A program made the position numbers and the translations under genes. Below the pieces are notes generated by a model, which worked only from the letters and a program-made list of their open reading frames with translations, made no database searches and was not told the DNA's origin. 64,000 nt of DNA from Alphaproteobacteria bacterium (GTDB taxonomy: Bacteria > Pseudomonadota > Alphaproteobacteria > Reyranellales > Reyranellaceae): positions 103,779 through 167,778 of the forward strand of contig JAHBYP010000010.1 of the NCBI GenBank assembly GCA_019635875.1, read 5' to 3'. Shown piece after piece: positions 8,283 through 16,938 of this stretch (position 1 is its first letter; every line of letters begins with the position of its first letter).

Positions 8283-10585
8283 GCGATCCTCGCCATGGTC
8301 GCCGGGCGCGGGTAGTCGTAGAGCGGCGTGCCGTACGCATACTGCCGGTACTGCTTGGCGACGACTCGCGAGAGCACGACGCCGGCGACGTCGCCCTGCG
8401 CCTCGAAGATCTGCTTGATCGCCTCGAGCACCGCCTCGCGGCGCGTGTGGCCCCAGCGCACGACGAACACCACCTTGCTGACCAGCCGCGACAGCGCCAA
8501 CACCTCGGCGCCAACCAGCACCGGCGGCGTGTCGAGGATGATCGAGTCGTAGTCCGGCTCGAGCGCCGCCAGCATGTGGCGCATGCGATCCGAGCTGATC
8601 AGGTGCGATTGGCGGGGATTCCAGTTGCCCGCCGGCATGACGTCGACGCCCGACAGCGTGTCGTGGTGGATGGCGTCGGTGAGAACCGTGTCCTTGTCTC
8701 CCAGCACGTTGGCCAGCCCGACGCGGTTGGAGCAGCGGAAGGTCTGGTGCAGGCGCGGGCACCGCCAGTCGCAGTCGATCAGCAGCACGCGCTTGCCGTT
8801 GCTCGCCATGAGCCGGCCGAGCGAGGCCACCATGACCGACTTGCCCTCGGCCGGCGCCGCCGAGCTGAACAGCACGGTCCTGGGCGACTCGGCGGCCTCC
8901 GACAACTCGAGCCCGATATGGAGGCGGCGCAGCGCCTCGCTGAAGGCGGAAACCGGCTGGCGCAGAACGTGAACCGGCGCCGGCGTGCGGCCGGCCAGAT
9001 GCGGCACAACCGACATCACGGGCAGGCCGGTCGTGCTGACGACCTGGTCGGCCCGGCGGAAGGTGCGGTCACTCCCTTCGCGCAGCAGCGCGATGGCTGC
9101 ACCGGCCATCAGGCCGGCGAGCGTGCCGACGAAGACGATCAGCATCTTGGGCGGATAGCTCGGCGCCACCGGCGGGCTGGCGGGCGACACCAGCTTGGCA
9201 TTGGCCTGCTGGAAGTCCTCGATGCCGATCGCCTGCTTGGCCCGCTGCAGCATGGCCTCAAGCAGGCTGCGGTTGACCGCGGCGTCGCGCTCCAGCGCCT
9301 CGAGCTGGATCGAGGCGTTGTTCACGGTGCCCATCGTCTTCTTCAGGCGCTCGAAGTTCTGGTTCAGCGATTCGTAGCGCGCCGCGGTCTGCCTGGCCTC
9401 GCGCGCCAGGCCGTCGATGGTCTTGGCGATCTCGGCCCTGACGCGGGCGGCGATATTGGCGGCGTCGGCGCGCGCGCTGCGCATCATCGGGTGACGCTCG
9501 CCGTAGGAGGCCGACAGCTCGGCCGCCTTGCGCTCGGCGGCGGCCTGAGCCTGCTTGAGCGAGGCGATCAGCGGCGAGCGCAGCACGTCGGGCACGCTGT
9601 CGTGGTCCTGGCCGCCGCGGGTCAGTTCCCTGGCTTCGCGCAGCCGGGCCTCGGCCTCGACCTTCGCGGTCTGCGCCGCGAGCAGCTGCGTGTTGAGTTC
9701 GCTGAGCTGCTGGGCGGTGACGCTGCCGCTCGAAGCGCTCTTGTACAGGCCGTGCTCGCGCCGATAGTCCTCGACCGCCTCGTCGGAACGGCGCACCTGC
9801 TCGCGCAGCTCGGTGATGCGATTCATCAGGAACTGCTCGACGCGGCCCATGGAGGCGATCTTCTCCTGACGCTGGGTCTCGAGGTAGACCTCGGCGAGCA
9901 CATTGGCGAGCGACGCGGCGGTCGCCGGGTTCTCCGACTCGGCCCTGACGCTCAGCACGTGGGAGCGGCCCAGGGTCGAGACGTCGACCCGCGACAGCAG
10001 GATGTCGATTATGCGGTTCTCGGCGGCGGCCGCCGCCGCCGCCGGATCGGGCGCGGTCGGAGCCGGCTTTGGCCGCCGCTCGTCGAGCCACTCCATCCAG
10101 TCGTCCGGCAGGTACCGGGCCGGATCGAGCACGCGGGTCCATGCCGCTGGCTGGCGGGGCGGCGGGTTGAACTCCGGATTCTCGCGCAGCCTCAGTCGCT
10201 CGATCACCTGCTTGGCGAGGATGCGCGACTGCAGGATGAAGCCTTCGTTCTGCACACGCTCGGCATCGGGGCTGACGTCGTTGACGGCCGCTTCGATGTT
10301 GAAGGCGCGAGGGCCCTGGATGCCGACCAGGACTCGCGCCTCGGCGACGTAGCGCGAGGGCAGGGACAGCGCGACCGCCGTGGTGGCCGCGGCGAAGACG
10401 AACGCGCAGGCCAGCACGATCCGCCGCTGGCGCCACAGGCGCCGCAGCGTTTCGAGCAGACCCTCGTCCTTCTCGGGTGCCGCCAGCTGCACTGGATCAA
10501 CCGCGAGCGTGCGACGTCTCGGCTGATACTCGCGTAGCTGGAAGCGCCGTTGCGGCAAATGTGGTCGACGCTGCCCATCTGTCAT
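8279..10585 (-). CDS. Wzc/ExoP-like polysaccharide co-polymerase with BY-kinase domain
   Basis: This 768-residue protein fuses a Wzz-type chain-length domain to a bacterial tyrosine kinase. Residues about 35-60 form a first membrane helix followed by the Wzz domain. A long coiled-coil region covers about 220-420, and a second helix lies near 475-500. The cytosolic kinase has a Walker A (APAEGKS, 577-583), Walker A' (LLIDCD, 601-606) and Walker B (IILDTPP, about 682-688). The C-terminus carries five tyrosines (746, 749, 751, 756, 758), the usual autophosphorylation cluster that controls polymer length. It is linked to the upstream wza-like gene by a TGATG overlap, so both are made together. 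Confidence 0.93.
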   Translation of the reverse strand: MTDGQRRPHLPQRRFQLREYQPRRRTLAVDPVQLAAPEKDEGLLETLRRLWRQRRIVLACAFVFAAATTAVALSLPSRYVAEARVLVGIQGPRAFNIEAAVNDVSPDAERVQNEGFILQSRILAKQVIERLRLRENPEFNPPPRQPAAWTRVLDPARYLPDDWMEWLDERRPKPAPTAPDPAAAAAAAENRIIDILLSRVDVSTLGRSHVLSVRAESENPATAASLANVLAEVYLETQRQEKIASMGRVEQFLMNRITELREQVRRSDEAVEDYRREHGLYKSASSGSVTAQQLSELNTQLLAAQTAKVEAEARLREARELTRGGQDHDSVPDVLRSPLIASLKQAQAAAERKAAELSASYGERHPMMRSARADAANIAARVRAEIAKTIDGLAREARQTAARYESLNQNFERLKKTMGTVNNASIQLEALERDAAVNRSLLEAMLQRAKQAIGIEDFQQANAKLVSPASPPVAPSYPPKMLIVFVGTLAGLMAGAAIALLREGSDRTFRRADQVVSTTGLPVMSVVPHLAGRTPAPVHVLRQPVSAFSEALRRLHIGLELSEAAESPRTVLFSSAAPAEGKSVMVASLGRLMASNGKRVLLIDCDWRCPRLHQTFRCSNRVGLANVLGDKDTVLTDAIHHDTLSGVDVMPAGNWNPRQSHLISSDRMRHMLAALEPDYDSIILDTPPVLVGAEVLALSRLVSKVVFVVRWGHTRREAVLEAIKQIFEAQGDVAGVVLSRVVAKQYRQYAYGTPLYDYPRPATMARIA

Positions 10586-11220
10586 CAGAAGTACCGTTCT
10601 CGCACCAGGATGGTGTCGCCGGGCCGGATCACCGTGTTGGAATCGGCAACGACACGGACGATCTGTCCGTTCTTGTCGGTGCGCTTGATGTAGAAGGAAT
10701 TCTCGCGTGCGCGGTAGGTGTAGCCGCCGGCGAGGGCGACCGCATTGAACACGCTGATGCCGGAGACGTAGGGATAGCTGCCGGGGTTGCGGATCTCGCC
10801 GATGATGTAGAATGGCCGCTTGCTGGCCACCTCGACGCTGACGCTGGCGCCGCGGATGTAGTCGGGATCGAGCTTCGACTTGATGGTCCGCTCCAGCTCG
10901 CCGGGCGTCATGCCGGCGGCCCTGATCTGGCCGGCCAGGGGGAAAGACAGCATGCCGGCGTTGTCGAGCGAGTAGTCGCCGGTCAGATGATTCTGCCCGT
11001 AGACGATGATGCGCATCTTGTCGCCCGGGTTCAGCCGATAGCTGCCCGAAGCGTCGCCGCCCGCGCCCGCGATGCCCGGACCGCCGGCGTATTGCAGGGC
11101 ATCACCGTCGTCCGCCGCGATGATGGGCGTGTTGTCCGTGTCGCACGCGGCCAGCGCGATCGCGCCGATCAGAAGACCACGACGCGACATCGAGAAGGCG
11201 TTCACGACCTTGTATGTCAT
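10585..11220 (-). CDS. Short Wza-like polysaccharide export lipoprotein
   Basis: The 211-residue protein has an N-terminal signal with a plausible lipobox (IALAAC). A poly-export domain follows (SYRLNPGDKMRIIVYGQ to SVEVAS), then one SLBB domain (FYIIGEIRNPGSYPY to ILVRE). It lacks the second SLBB and the C-terminal helix of E. coli Wza, a short form that is common in Alphaproteobacteria. The start at 11220 is supported by GGTGGTGAG immediately upstream. It would form or cap the outer-membrane channel for the polymer handled by the Wzc-like protein encoded next. Confidence 0.9.
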   Translation of the reverse strand: MTYKVVNAFSMSRRGLLIGAIALAACDTDNTPIIAADDGDALQYAGGPGIAGAGGDASGSYRLNPGDKMRIIVYGQNHLTGDYSLDNAGMLSFPLAGQIRAAGMTPGELERTIKSKLDPDYIRGASVSVEVASKRPFYIIGEIRNPGSYPYVSGISVFNAVALAGGYTYRARENSFYIKRTDKNGQIVRVVADSNTVIRPGDTILVRERYF

Positions 11221-11343
11221 CTCACCACCTGTAGCGCTAAGTGACGGTCGCTCGCCCGAATGGGGCACAGCTCCCTTGAAGCGGATTCTTACCAACGGGC
11301 GGCGCGCACTCGGTGTGACCAAACCGGGGCATCGGCGGATGCT

Positions 11344-12807
11344 TCAGGCGCGGCCGTACTGGTCCTCGACCCGCACGATGTCGTCCTCGCCCAGGTACGG
11401 GCCGGACTGCACCTCGATCAGCTGGAGCGGCAACTTTCCGGGGTTCTCCAGGCGGTGCTCGGTGCCTATCGGGATGTAGACCGACTCGTTCTCGCGCACG
11501 AGCATGCGCTCCTGCCCGCGCTGCACCAATGCCGTGCCCTGGACGACGACCCAGTGCTCGGCGCGATGGTAGTGCTTCTGCAGGCTGAGCTTCGCGCCGG
11601 GCTTCACCATGATGCGCTTCACCTGGTAGCGCAGCCCGGCGTCGACCGTGCGGTAGTAGCCCCAGGGCCGATAGGTGGTGACGTGCGTGACGGGCTCGGA
11701 CCGGTTGCGCTGCCGCATGGCCTCGACGAGTTCCGACAGCTCGCCGGCCGTGTCTGCGTCGGCCACCAGCACAGCATCGTCGGTGGCGACGATCACGACA
11801 TTCTCGACGCCGATCGCGGCCACCAGCCTGCCATCGGTGCGGATGTAGGAATCGCGCACCAACCTGGTCACGACATCGCCGCGCAGCACGTTGCCGTCGC
11901 CGTCGGGTTGGCTGATCTCGCGCAGCGACTGCCACGAACCGACGTCGCTCCATGACATGTCGACCGGCACGACGGCGGCGCGATCGGTGCGCTCCATCAC
12001 CGCGCGGTCGACGGCGATCGCGGGCGCTTCGGCGAATGCCGCATTGTCGAGCCTGAAGAAGTCGAGATCCTGCCGACCGGCGCGGACTGCCTTCTCGCAG
12101 GCCTCGAGCATCGCCGGGTTCAGCCGCGCCAGATCCTCGATGAAGGCGCGGGCCCCCAGCAGGAATATGCCGCTGTTCCAGTAGAACACGCCGCTGTCGA
12201 CGAAGCGCTGCGCGGTCGGCCGGTCCGGCTTCTCGACGAAGCGTTCGACCGCGAGCACCTCGGGCGAGCCGTTCGCCGCGTCGCCGCCCTGGATGTAGCC
12301 GTAGCCGGTGTCGGGCCGCGTCGGCTTGATGCCGAAGGTGACCAGCATGCCGTTCTGCGCCGCGCCGAGGCCGCGCCGGATGGCGTCGTGGAACCGCGGC
12401 AGTGAGGCGATGACGTGGTCCGAGGGCTGCACCAGCATGAGCGCGTCGGGATCGCGGTCGAGCAGCCACAGCGCGGCGGCGGTGATGGCGGGGCCGGTGT
12501 TGCGCGCCAGCGGCTCGAGCAGGATGGCCTGCGGCTTGACGCCGACCTGCTTGAGCTGCTCGTCGATGAGGAAGCGGTGCTCCTCGTTGCAGATCACCAG
12601 CGGGCCGGTGAACCCGACATCGTCGAAATTGCGCAGCGCCGTCTCCTGCAGCAGGGTGCGGTCGGAGACCAAGCTCAGCAGCTGCTTGGGATACGATGCC
12701 CGCGACAGGGGCCACAGCCGCGTGCCGGAACCGCCGGACAGGATGACGGGATGGATCTGCGCCGAGCCCGGCTCCCGGAACCGCGCGAGGTTGGCGATGG
12801 TGTCCAT
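11344..12807 (-). CDS. manC: Mannose-1-phosphate guanylyltransferase / mannose-6-phosphate isomerase
   Basis: The 487-residue bifunctional type II enzyme makes GDP-mannose. The N-terminal nucleotidyltransferase has PVILSGGSGTRLWPLSR (residues about 20-36) and FVEKP near 195. The C-terminal cupin isomerase has the QKHYHRAEHWVVV metal-binding motif and PIGTEHRLENPG. It is a full-length ManC/AlgA/XanB-type protein. It lies upstream of the wza-wzc run on the same strand, separated by 123 bases, which points to mannose or a mannose-derived sugar (such as fucose or rhamnose) in the exopolysaccharide. Confidence 0.95.
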   Translation of the reverse strand: MDTIANLARFREPGSAQIHPVILSGGSGTRLWPLSRASYPKQLLSLVSDRTLLQETALRNFDDVGFTGPLVICNEEHRFLIDEQLKQVGVKPQAILLEPLARNTGPAITAAALWLLDRDPDALMLVQPSDHVIASLPRFHDAIRRGLGAAQNGMLVTFGIKPTRPDTGYGYIQGGDAANGSPEVLAVERFVEKPDRPTAQRFVDSGVFYWNSGIFLLGARAFIEDLARLNPAMLEACEKAVRAGRQDLDFFRLDNAAFAEAPAIAVDRAVMERTDRAAVVPVDMSWSDVGSWQSLREISQPDGDGNVLRGDVVTRLVRDSYIRTDGRLVAAIGVENVVIVATDDAVLVADADTAGELSELVEAMRQRNRSEPVTHVTTYRPWGYYRTVDAGLRYQVKRIMVKPGAKLSLQKHYHRAEHWVVVQGTALVQRGQERMLVRENESVYIPIGTEHRLENPGKLPLQLIEVQSGPYLGEDDIVRVEDQYGRA

Positions 12808-12904
12808 GACTCGTGCGCTCCGTCGTTGCAGTGCTGCGACTGAAGCTAGGAGCGCGAGTCAGGGTCCTCCAGTGTTCAAACTGTGTTCGCCCGGCGACCG
12901 ACTT

Positions 12905-14575
12905 TCAGCCGCCGTTGCGCGGCAAGGTCACCGTCACGGACAGGCCGCCGCCGAGACGATTCGCCGCCGTCACCCTGCCGCCCAGCGCCTCGACGTTGCG
13001 CCGCACGATCCACAGGCCGAGACCTCCATGGCCGGTGTCCGGCATGGTCCCCTCGCCGGGCGGGCGCGGACGCAGCGAGAAATAGCGCTCGAAGATGCGG
13101 TCCAGCTTGCGCGGGTCGATGCCGGGACCCTCGTCGTCGATCTGCAGCTCGATCGTCTCGTCGTTCTGCGTGAGCGTCACGACGATGGTGCCGCCGGGCG
13201 GCGTGAAGCTGATGGCGTTCTCGAGGATGTTCTGCAGCACGATCTCCAGGACGCCCTCGGCGGCTCGAACCATCACGCGCGGCTCGAGCCGGCGAATCAG
13301 GCGCACGTCGCGGCTGGCCATCAACTCCCGGAAATGCAGCACCGACACGCCGATGATCTCGGTGAGGTTCACGGTCGAGCGCGGCGCCTCGATCAGGTCG
13401 GCGGCGTTGTTGTCGAGGTGCTGCGCCGCCATCACCAATGCCGTCAGGCGATCGACCGACGCGTCGACGATCTCCAGCGCGCGCTGCGCGCGCTGGTCGG
13501 TGGGCGGCATCGCCCGGCGCACCGGCTCGAGCGAGGCCCGGATGGTGGCGAGCGGCGACTTGAAGGAGTGCGCATTGTCCTCGGCCGACTGGCGGATGTC
13601 GCGCGCCACGCGGTGCACATCCTCGACCAGGCGGTCGAAGTCGCGCGCCACGCTGCCGAGCTCGGGCACGATGTTGCGCTTGGCGAAGGCGTCCTCGCCG
13701 ATGCGGCCCTGGCGCACCTCGTGCGCCACCTCGCGGAACTGGCGCAGGCTGCGGCGGATGCTGAAGGCGGTCAGCACCGCCAGCAGCAGGAGCACAGCGC
13801 AGATGATGGCGGCGACGCGCACCGGCCGGGTCTCCCAGTAGGGCTGGCCGATCGACGTGCGCAGGAACTCCGCGGTGCTGTGCGTCGACACCAGCACCCA
13901 GCAGCCGCGCTCGGTGCGCACCGGCACGATGGAGGTCAGCAGCTCGATCGTTCCGTCGGGCTGCCTGTAGCGGATCTCGCCGGGCAGATCCGCGACGCAG
14001 GCATCCGACAGCCGCGGGAGGATGCCGCGGTGGTTGAGCTCGTCGAGATCGGACTGCAGCTGCGCGGCGTGGATCGCCGGCGCGGCGGCGACGAAGAGGA
14101 AGCCGCCGCCACCGTCGTCCTCACGCGCCGGCTGGAACAGCAGCTTCAGGGCCATCCCGTCGGTCGCGTGCCTCAGCAGCTCGTCCGCCAGGTTCGGGTC
14201 GCCGGCGGGCATTCGCGCGAGCATCGGCGTGATCGCCTGGGCGATCAGCCGGCTACGGTCCTTCACCGAGCGGGTGACGAGATCGCGCATGTGCCGGTCG
14301 GCCGCCTCGAACTGGCCGTAGAGGATCACCGGCAGCACCGCGCAGATCACCGTCAGTCCCGCGAGCTTCAGCGTCAGCGACGCGCTGAGGCGGCGCGCCG
14401 AGGCGCGCCACCCCGGCCATGCCCCCTTCGCCTCAGGCGGCGTGCTGGGCCGGCGGACGGCCCCAGCGGTAACCGAACGACGGGAAATTCTCGATCTCGG
14501 CAAAATCGGGATCGATGGCGCGGAACTTGTTGCGGATCCGCTTGATGGAGGATCGGACGTTTGTTCGATAGCCAT
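12905..14575 (-). CDS. Membrane sensor histidine kinase
   Basis: The 556-residue kinase has two membrane helices (about 69-87 and 253-273) flanking a periplasmic sensor region of about 165 residues. A HAMP-like linker follows, then an H-box with the phospho-acceptor His at about 336 (NAHSFKSPLATI). The ATPase domain has an N-box (NILENAISFTPPGG), G1 (DDEGPGID) and G2 (GHGGLGLWIV). It resembles ChvG/ExoS-type sensors in layout. The ATG at 14575 gives a 143-base overlap with the response-regulator gene; no later ATG keeps the first helix, but a TTG at 14503 would halve the overlap, so the start is uncertain. It should phosphorylate the adjacent regulator. Confidence 0.88.
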   Translation of the reverse strand: MAIEQTSDPPSSGSATSSAPSIPILPRSRISRRSVTAGAVRRPSTPPEAKGAWPGWRASARRLSASLTLKLAGLTVICAVLPVILYGQFEAADRHMRDLVTRSVKDRSRLIAQAITPMLARMPAGDPNLADELLRHATDGMALKLLFQPAREDDGGGGFLFVAAAPAIHAAQLQSDLDELNHRGILPRLSDACVADLPGEIRYRQPDGTIELLTSIVPVRTERGCWVLVSTHSTAEFLRTSIGQPYWETRPVRVAAIICAVLLLLAVLTAFSIRRSLRQFREVAHEVRQGRIGEDAFAKRNIVPELGSVARDFDRLVEDVHRVARDIRQSAEDNAHSFKSPLATIRASLEPVRRAMPPTDQRAQRALEIVDASVDRLTALVMAAQHLDNNAADLIEAPRSTVNLTEIIGVSVLHFRELMASRDVRLIRRLEPRVMVRAAEGVLEIVLQNILENAISFTPPGGTIVVTLTQNDETIELQIDDEGPGIDPRKLDRIFERYFSLRPRPPGEGTMPDTGHGGLGLWIVRRNVEALGGRVTAANRLGGGLSVTVTLPRNGG

Positions 14576-15248
14576 CCTCGCCGCTCCCCGCGATGAAGCC
14601 TTCGTAGTGCATGCAATCGTAGACGGCGCGATACGTCACGTGCTCGCCGACATTGGAGGCGAGCAGGCGCACGATGTTGAACTCGGTCAGGGTCAGGTTG
14701 ACATCGAACTCGTCCCAGTAGGCGCGGCTGACGTGCGGCTTCAGCATCAGGCGGCCGCAATGCAGGATCTCGCCGGTCTCCATGACCGCCGGGCGCTTCG
14801 CCGAGTCGACGATCAGCCGCAGACGCTTGGCGAGGATCGGCACGCCGCGCGTCTTGTCGACAAAGTCGATCGCGCCGCGGTCGAACGCCATGTTTTCGTG
14901 CGCCGGCGAGGCGCGCCCGGTCAGGAACACGACGGGCACGACGATCCCCTTGCGCCGGAGCTTGGGCAGCAGGTCGATGCCGGACAGCGCCGGCAGGCTC
15001 CAGTCGAGCACGATGACGTCGGCGCTGGCGCCGGTGGCGAGGTGATCGAGCATCGCCGCGCCATCGGCGAAGCTGTCGACGACGAAGCCATGCTCGGCGA
15101 GCTCCGCGACGACGACCTCGCGATAGTGGTCGTCGTCGTCGACGAAGATCAGCCGGGTTGGTCCGACCTGGTCGGCGACGCTACCGAAGCCGGGCGCGAG
15201 ACTGGAGCTGTCCGAGACAGAGTCGCTTTCCTTGATCTGTGTTGTCAT
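14433..15248 (-). CDS. OmpR/ChvI-family response regulator
   Basis: The 271-residue regulator has a receiver domain with an acidic pocket (FVDDDD, 36-40), phospho-acceptor Asp82 (VLDWSLPALSG) and conserved Lys132 (FVDKTRG). A winged-helix DNA-binding domain of the Trans_reg_C type follows, with LTLTEFNIVRLLA and a C-terminal FGYRWG. A stretch of about 30 hydrophilic residues precedes the receiver. The start at 15248 has CAGGAGCG upstream. It overlaps the lipoprotein gene by 68 bases and the kinase gene by 143 bases. Its position beside manC and the wza-wzc genes suggests control of exopolysaccharide production, but no binding site was identified. Confidence 0.92.
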   Translation of the reverse strand: MTTQIKESDSVSDSSSLAPGFGSVADQVGPTRLIFVDDDDHYREVVVAELAEHGFVVDSFADGAAMLDHLATGASADVIVLDWSLPALSGIDLLPKLRRKGIVVPVVFLTGRASPAHENMAFDRGAIDFVDKTRGVPILAKRLRLIVDSAKRPAVMETGEILHCGRLMLKPHVSRAYWDEFDVNLTLTEFNIVRLLASNVGEHVTYRAVYDCMHYEGFIAGSGEDGYRTNVRSSIKRIRNKFRAIDPDFAEIENFPSFGYRWGRPPAQHAA

Positions 15249-15699
15249 CGCTCCTGACCTCATAGGCAAGGGTTGTGAACTTTCTCGTCTGGACATCGGG
15301 ATAGAGGGAAACGTCCAGGGCGCACTGCCCGTTCCGGTAGCGCCACGTTTTTCCCGGCGCGCGATCCTCCTCGCTTGTGGGCGCGCCGAACCGCGCGCGG
15401 ATATCGCCCTCGCTCTGGCCAACCAGGCTGAGGGGCGGTGACACGGTCTCCTCCTTGGCGGGAGCCGAGAGCTCCTTCGGGCTTGTCGTGGCCTTCGGAT
15501 CGCCAACGTCGGCCACGTTGCGCCGCGGCGCGGGGGAAGCCGCGGGCGTCGGCGAGCGTGCCGGCCGGGACGAGGCGAATGGCGACTGGGCCGTCAGTCG
15601 GCCGAAATCGCGTCGCATGTCGCGGGAGAACTCCTCGCACCCCGAGAGCAGCAGCCCTGCAACACCGATGAAATGCGTGAGCCGCCTCGTGCGTATCAT
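15181..15699 (-). CDS. Small lipoprotein with BamE/SmpA-like domain
   Basis: The 172-residue protein starts at an ATG with AGGA upstream and has a short basic N-terminus, a hydrophobic core and a lipobox (LLLSGC), so it should be lipidated. A proline/alanine/serine-rich linker precedes a C-terminal region (GQSEGDIRARFGAP to LDVSLYP). That region resembles the SmpA/OmlA-type fold: an initial short helix, an RFGxP turn and a WRYR strand. It overlaps the response regulator by 68 bases, so it is the first gene of a sensor operon and may feed envelope signals to it. The function is otherwise unknown. Confidence 0.7.
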   Translation of the reverse strand: MIRTRRLTHFIGVAGLLLSGCEEFSRDMRRDFGRLTAQSPFASSRPARSPTPAASPAPRRNVADVGDPKATTSPKELSAPAKEETVSPPLSLVGQSEGDIRARFGAPTSEEDRAPGKTWRYRNGQCALDVSLYPDVQTRKFTTLAYEVRSDDNTDQGKRLCLGQLQSRARLR

Positions 15700-16290
15700 T
15701 GCCGTTCCTGCTGTGTGAGGCGCGGGACTCGGAATCGACTCCATGCAACCGACATGCCCGGGCGTCAGTCGGCGATGACGCTCGAGATTGGGCAACGGGT
15801 CCCGCGGTGCCGTAACGCCGGCAAACTGATCCTTGATTCTTGGCAAGTTTGGGGCGACAGGCCCGCCTCGACCGAAGAGTCGCAGGCTCCCATGTCACAG
15901 AATGAACACCGACGGCGGATGGTCATCGGGCCTCGCGGTGGGGTCTTGCCGGTTCAAGGATGTCCACAGCCCGATGAATGCGCCGCGCTGCCCGCCGGCC
16001 CGGAACGCATGCAGGCTGTGTATGGTGTCGCATCGCATGTGCCAGGCGGGAAGGAGAACCAGCAATGCAACGAAACCAACGCCGCGCAGTTCCGTCGGCG
16101 AAGGAATCCGCCGCTCGCGAGCCGGATAAAGGGCTACTTTGCACGGGGCCGGCATCGTAGGGTGGGGGTGTCGATGCGCGGCGAAGGGTAGGTGGAAGTG
16201 GCGGGACACGTCATGGTGAGGGCGGGAATCGCTGTGCCGGTGATCCAAGTCCGGCCTTGGGCGCCATTTCGTTCGAAGGCGAGGTAGGCT
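15700..16290 (+). other. Long intergenic region between divergent operons
   Basis: These 591 bases separate the leftward lipoprotein/two-component operon from the rightward sugar cluster and must hold promoters for both. I see no tRNA, no perfect long palindrome and no convincing sigma70 box pair. One short open frame with a good ribosome-binding site (16065-16160) is listed separately. A leftward open frame covering most of this region continues through the SIS gene and has no ribosome-binding site or domain, so I do not count it. Confidence 0.5.
16065..16160 (+). CDS. Possible small ORF (31 residues), unknown
   Basis: An ATG preceded by GGAAGGAGAACC opens a 31-codon frame rich in basic residues, ending at TAG. 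The ribosome-binding site is the best in this intergenic region. The peptide has no hydrophobic segment and no recognised motif. It could be a leader peptide for the sugar operon or a chance frame. Confidence 0.2.
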   Translation: MQRNQRRAVPSAKESAAREPDKGLLCTGPAS

Positions 16291-16938
16291 TTGCCCGCTA
16301 CCGCCTCCAACGCTTCGTCCGAGCCGGCGCCGGTGAGCGTCAGCCCGTACACCGCGACCTATCTCGACGAGGCGGCGGAGATCGTCCGCCGGCTGGATCG
16401 CGCCCAGATCGACTCCATGGTGCGCATTATCGCCGGCGTGCGCGCCGGCGGCGGGCGGCTGTTCTTCCTCGGGGTCGGCGGCAGCGCCGGCAATTGCTCG
16501 CATGCGGTCAACGACTTCCGCAAGATCGCCGGCGTCGAGGCCTATGCACCGACCGACAATGTCTCGGAGCTGACGGCGCGCATCAACGACGACGGCTGGG
16601 ACACGGTCTTCGCCAACTGGCTGCTGGGCAGCCGCCTGGGCGCCAAGGACGCCGTGTTCATCTTCTCGGTGGGCGGCGGCAACCTGGAGAAGAATGTCAG
16701 CCCCAACCTGGTGCGTGCGCTGGAACTCGCACGGAAGGTGGGTGCCCGGATCATCGGGGTCGTCGGCCGCGACGGCGGCTACACGGCCAAGGTCGCCGAC
16801 GCCTGCGTGATCGTGCCGGTGATCAATCCGGGGACGATCACGCCGCATACCGAGGCGTTCCACGCCGTGGTGTGGCACCTGATCGTCACCCACCCCGAGC
16901 TGAAGGCCAACGAGATGAAGTGGGAATCGACCCGGTGA
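16291..16938 (+). CDS. SIS-domain sugar-phosphate isomerase (GmhA-like)
   Basis: The 215-residue protein is one SIS domain. FFLGVGGSAGNCSHA carries the phosphate-binding loop, FSVGGGNLEKNVS stands in the second Ser/Gly loop, and VVGRDGGYTAKVADACVIVP matches the strand-loop of GmhA-type enzymes. GmhA isomerises sedoheptulose 7-phosphate to heptose 7-phosphate. The metal-binding Glu of GmhA appears as Asp (HAVND), so the exact substrate is uncertain. The start is a TTG with GAGG five bases upstream; a GTG at 16333 is an alternative. It overlaps the transaldolase by GTGA, and a kinase/nucleotidyltransferase and a GmhB-like phosphatase lie further on. Confidence 0.82.
   Translation: MPATASNASSEPAPVSVSPYTATYLDEAAEIVRRLDRAQIDSMVRIIAGVRAGGGRLFFLGVGGSAGNCSHAVNDFRKIAGVEAYAPTDNVSELTARINDDGWDTVFANWLLGSRLGAKDAVFIFSVGGGNLEKNVSPNLVRALELARKVGARIIGVVGRDGGYTAKVADACVIVPVINPGTITPHTEAFHAVVWHLIVTHPELKANEMKWESTR

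Noticed and set aside
8447..10537. A 696-codon plus-strand frame opposite the Wzc-like gene.
   Set aside because: No domain or ribosome-binding site. The opposite strand encodes a complete co-polymerase/BY-kinase with all its motifs.
8279..10585. Walker A of the Wzc-like protein reads APAEGKS rather than PGEGKS.
   Set aside because: The Gly to Ala change occurs in other BY-kinases, the other motifs and tyrosine cluster are intact, so this is not strong evidence of loss of function.
15895..16893. A 332-codon minus-strand frame covering the long intergenic region and part of the SIS gene.
   Set aside because: No ribosome-binding site or domain, His/Asp/Arg-rich, and it overlaps a clear SIS gene on the other strand.
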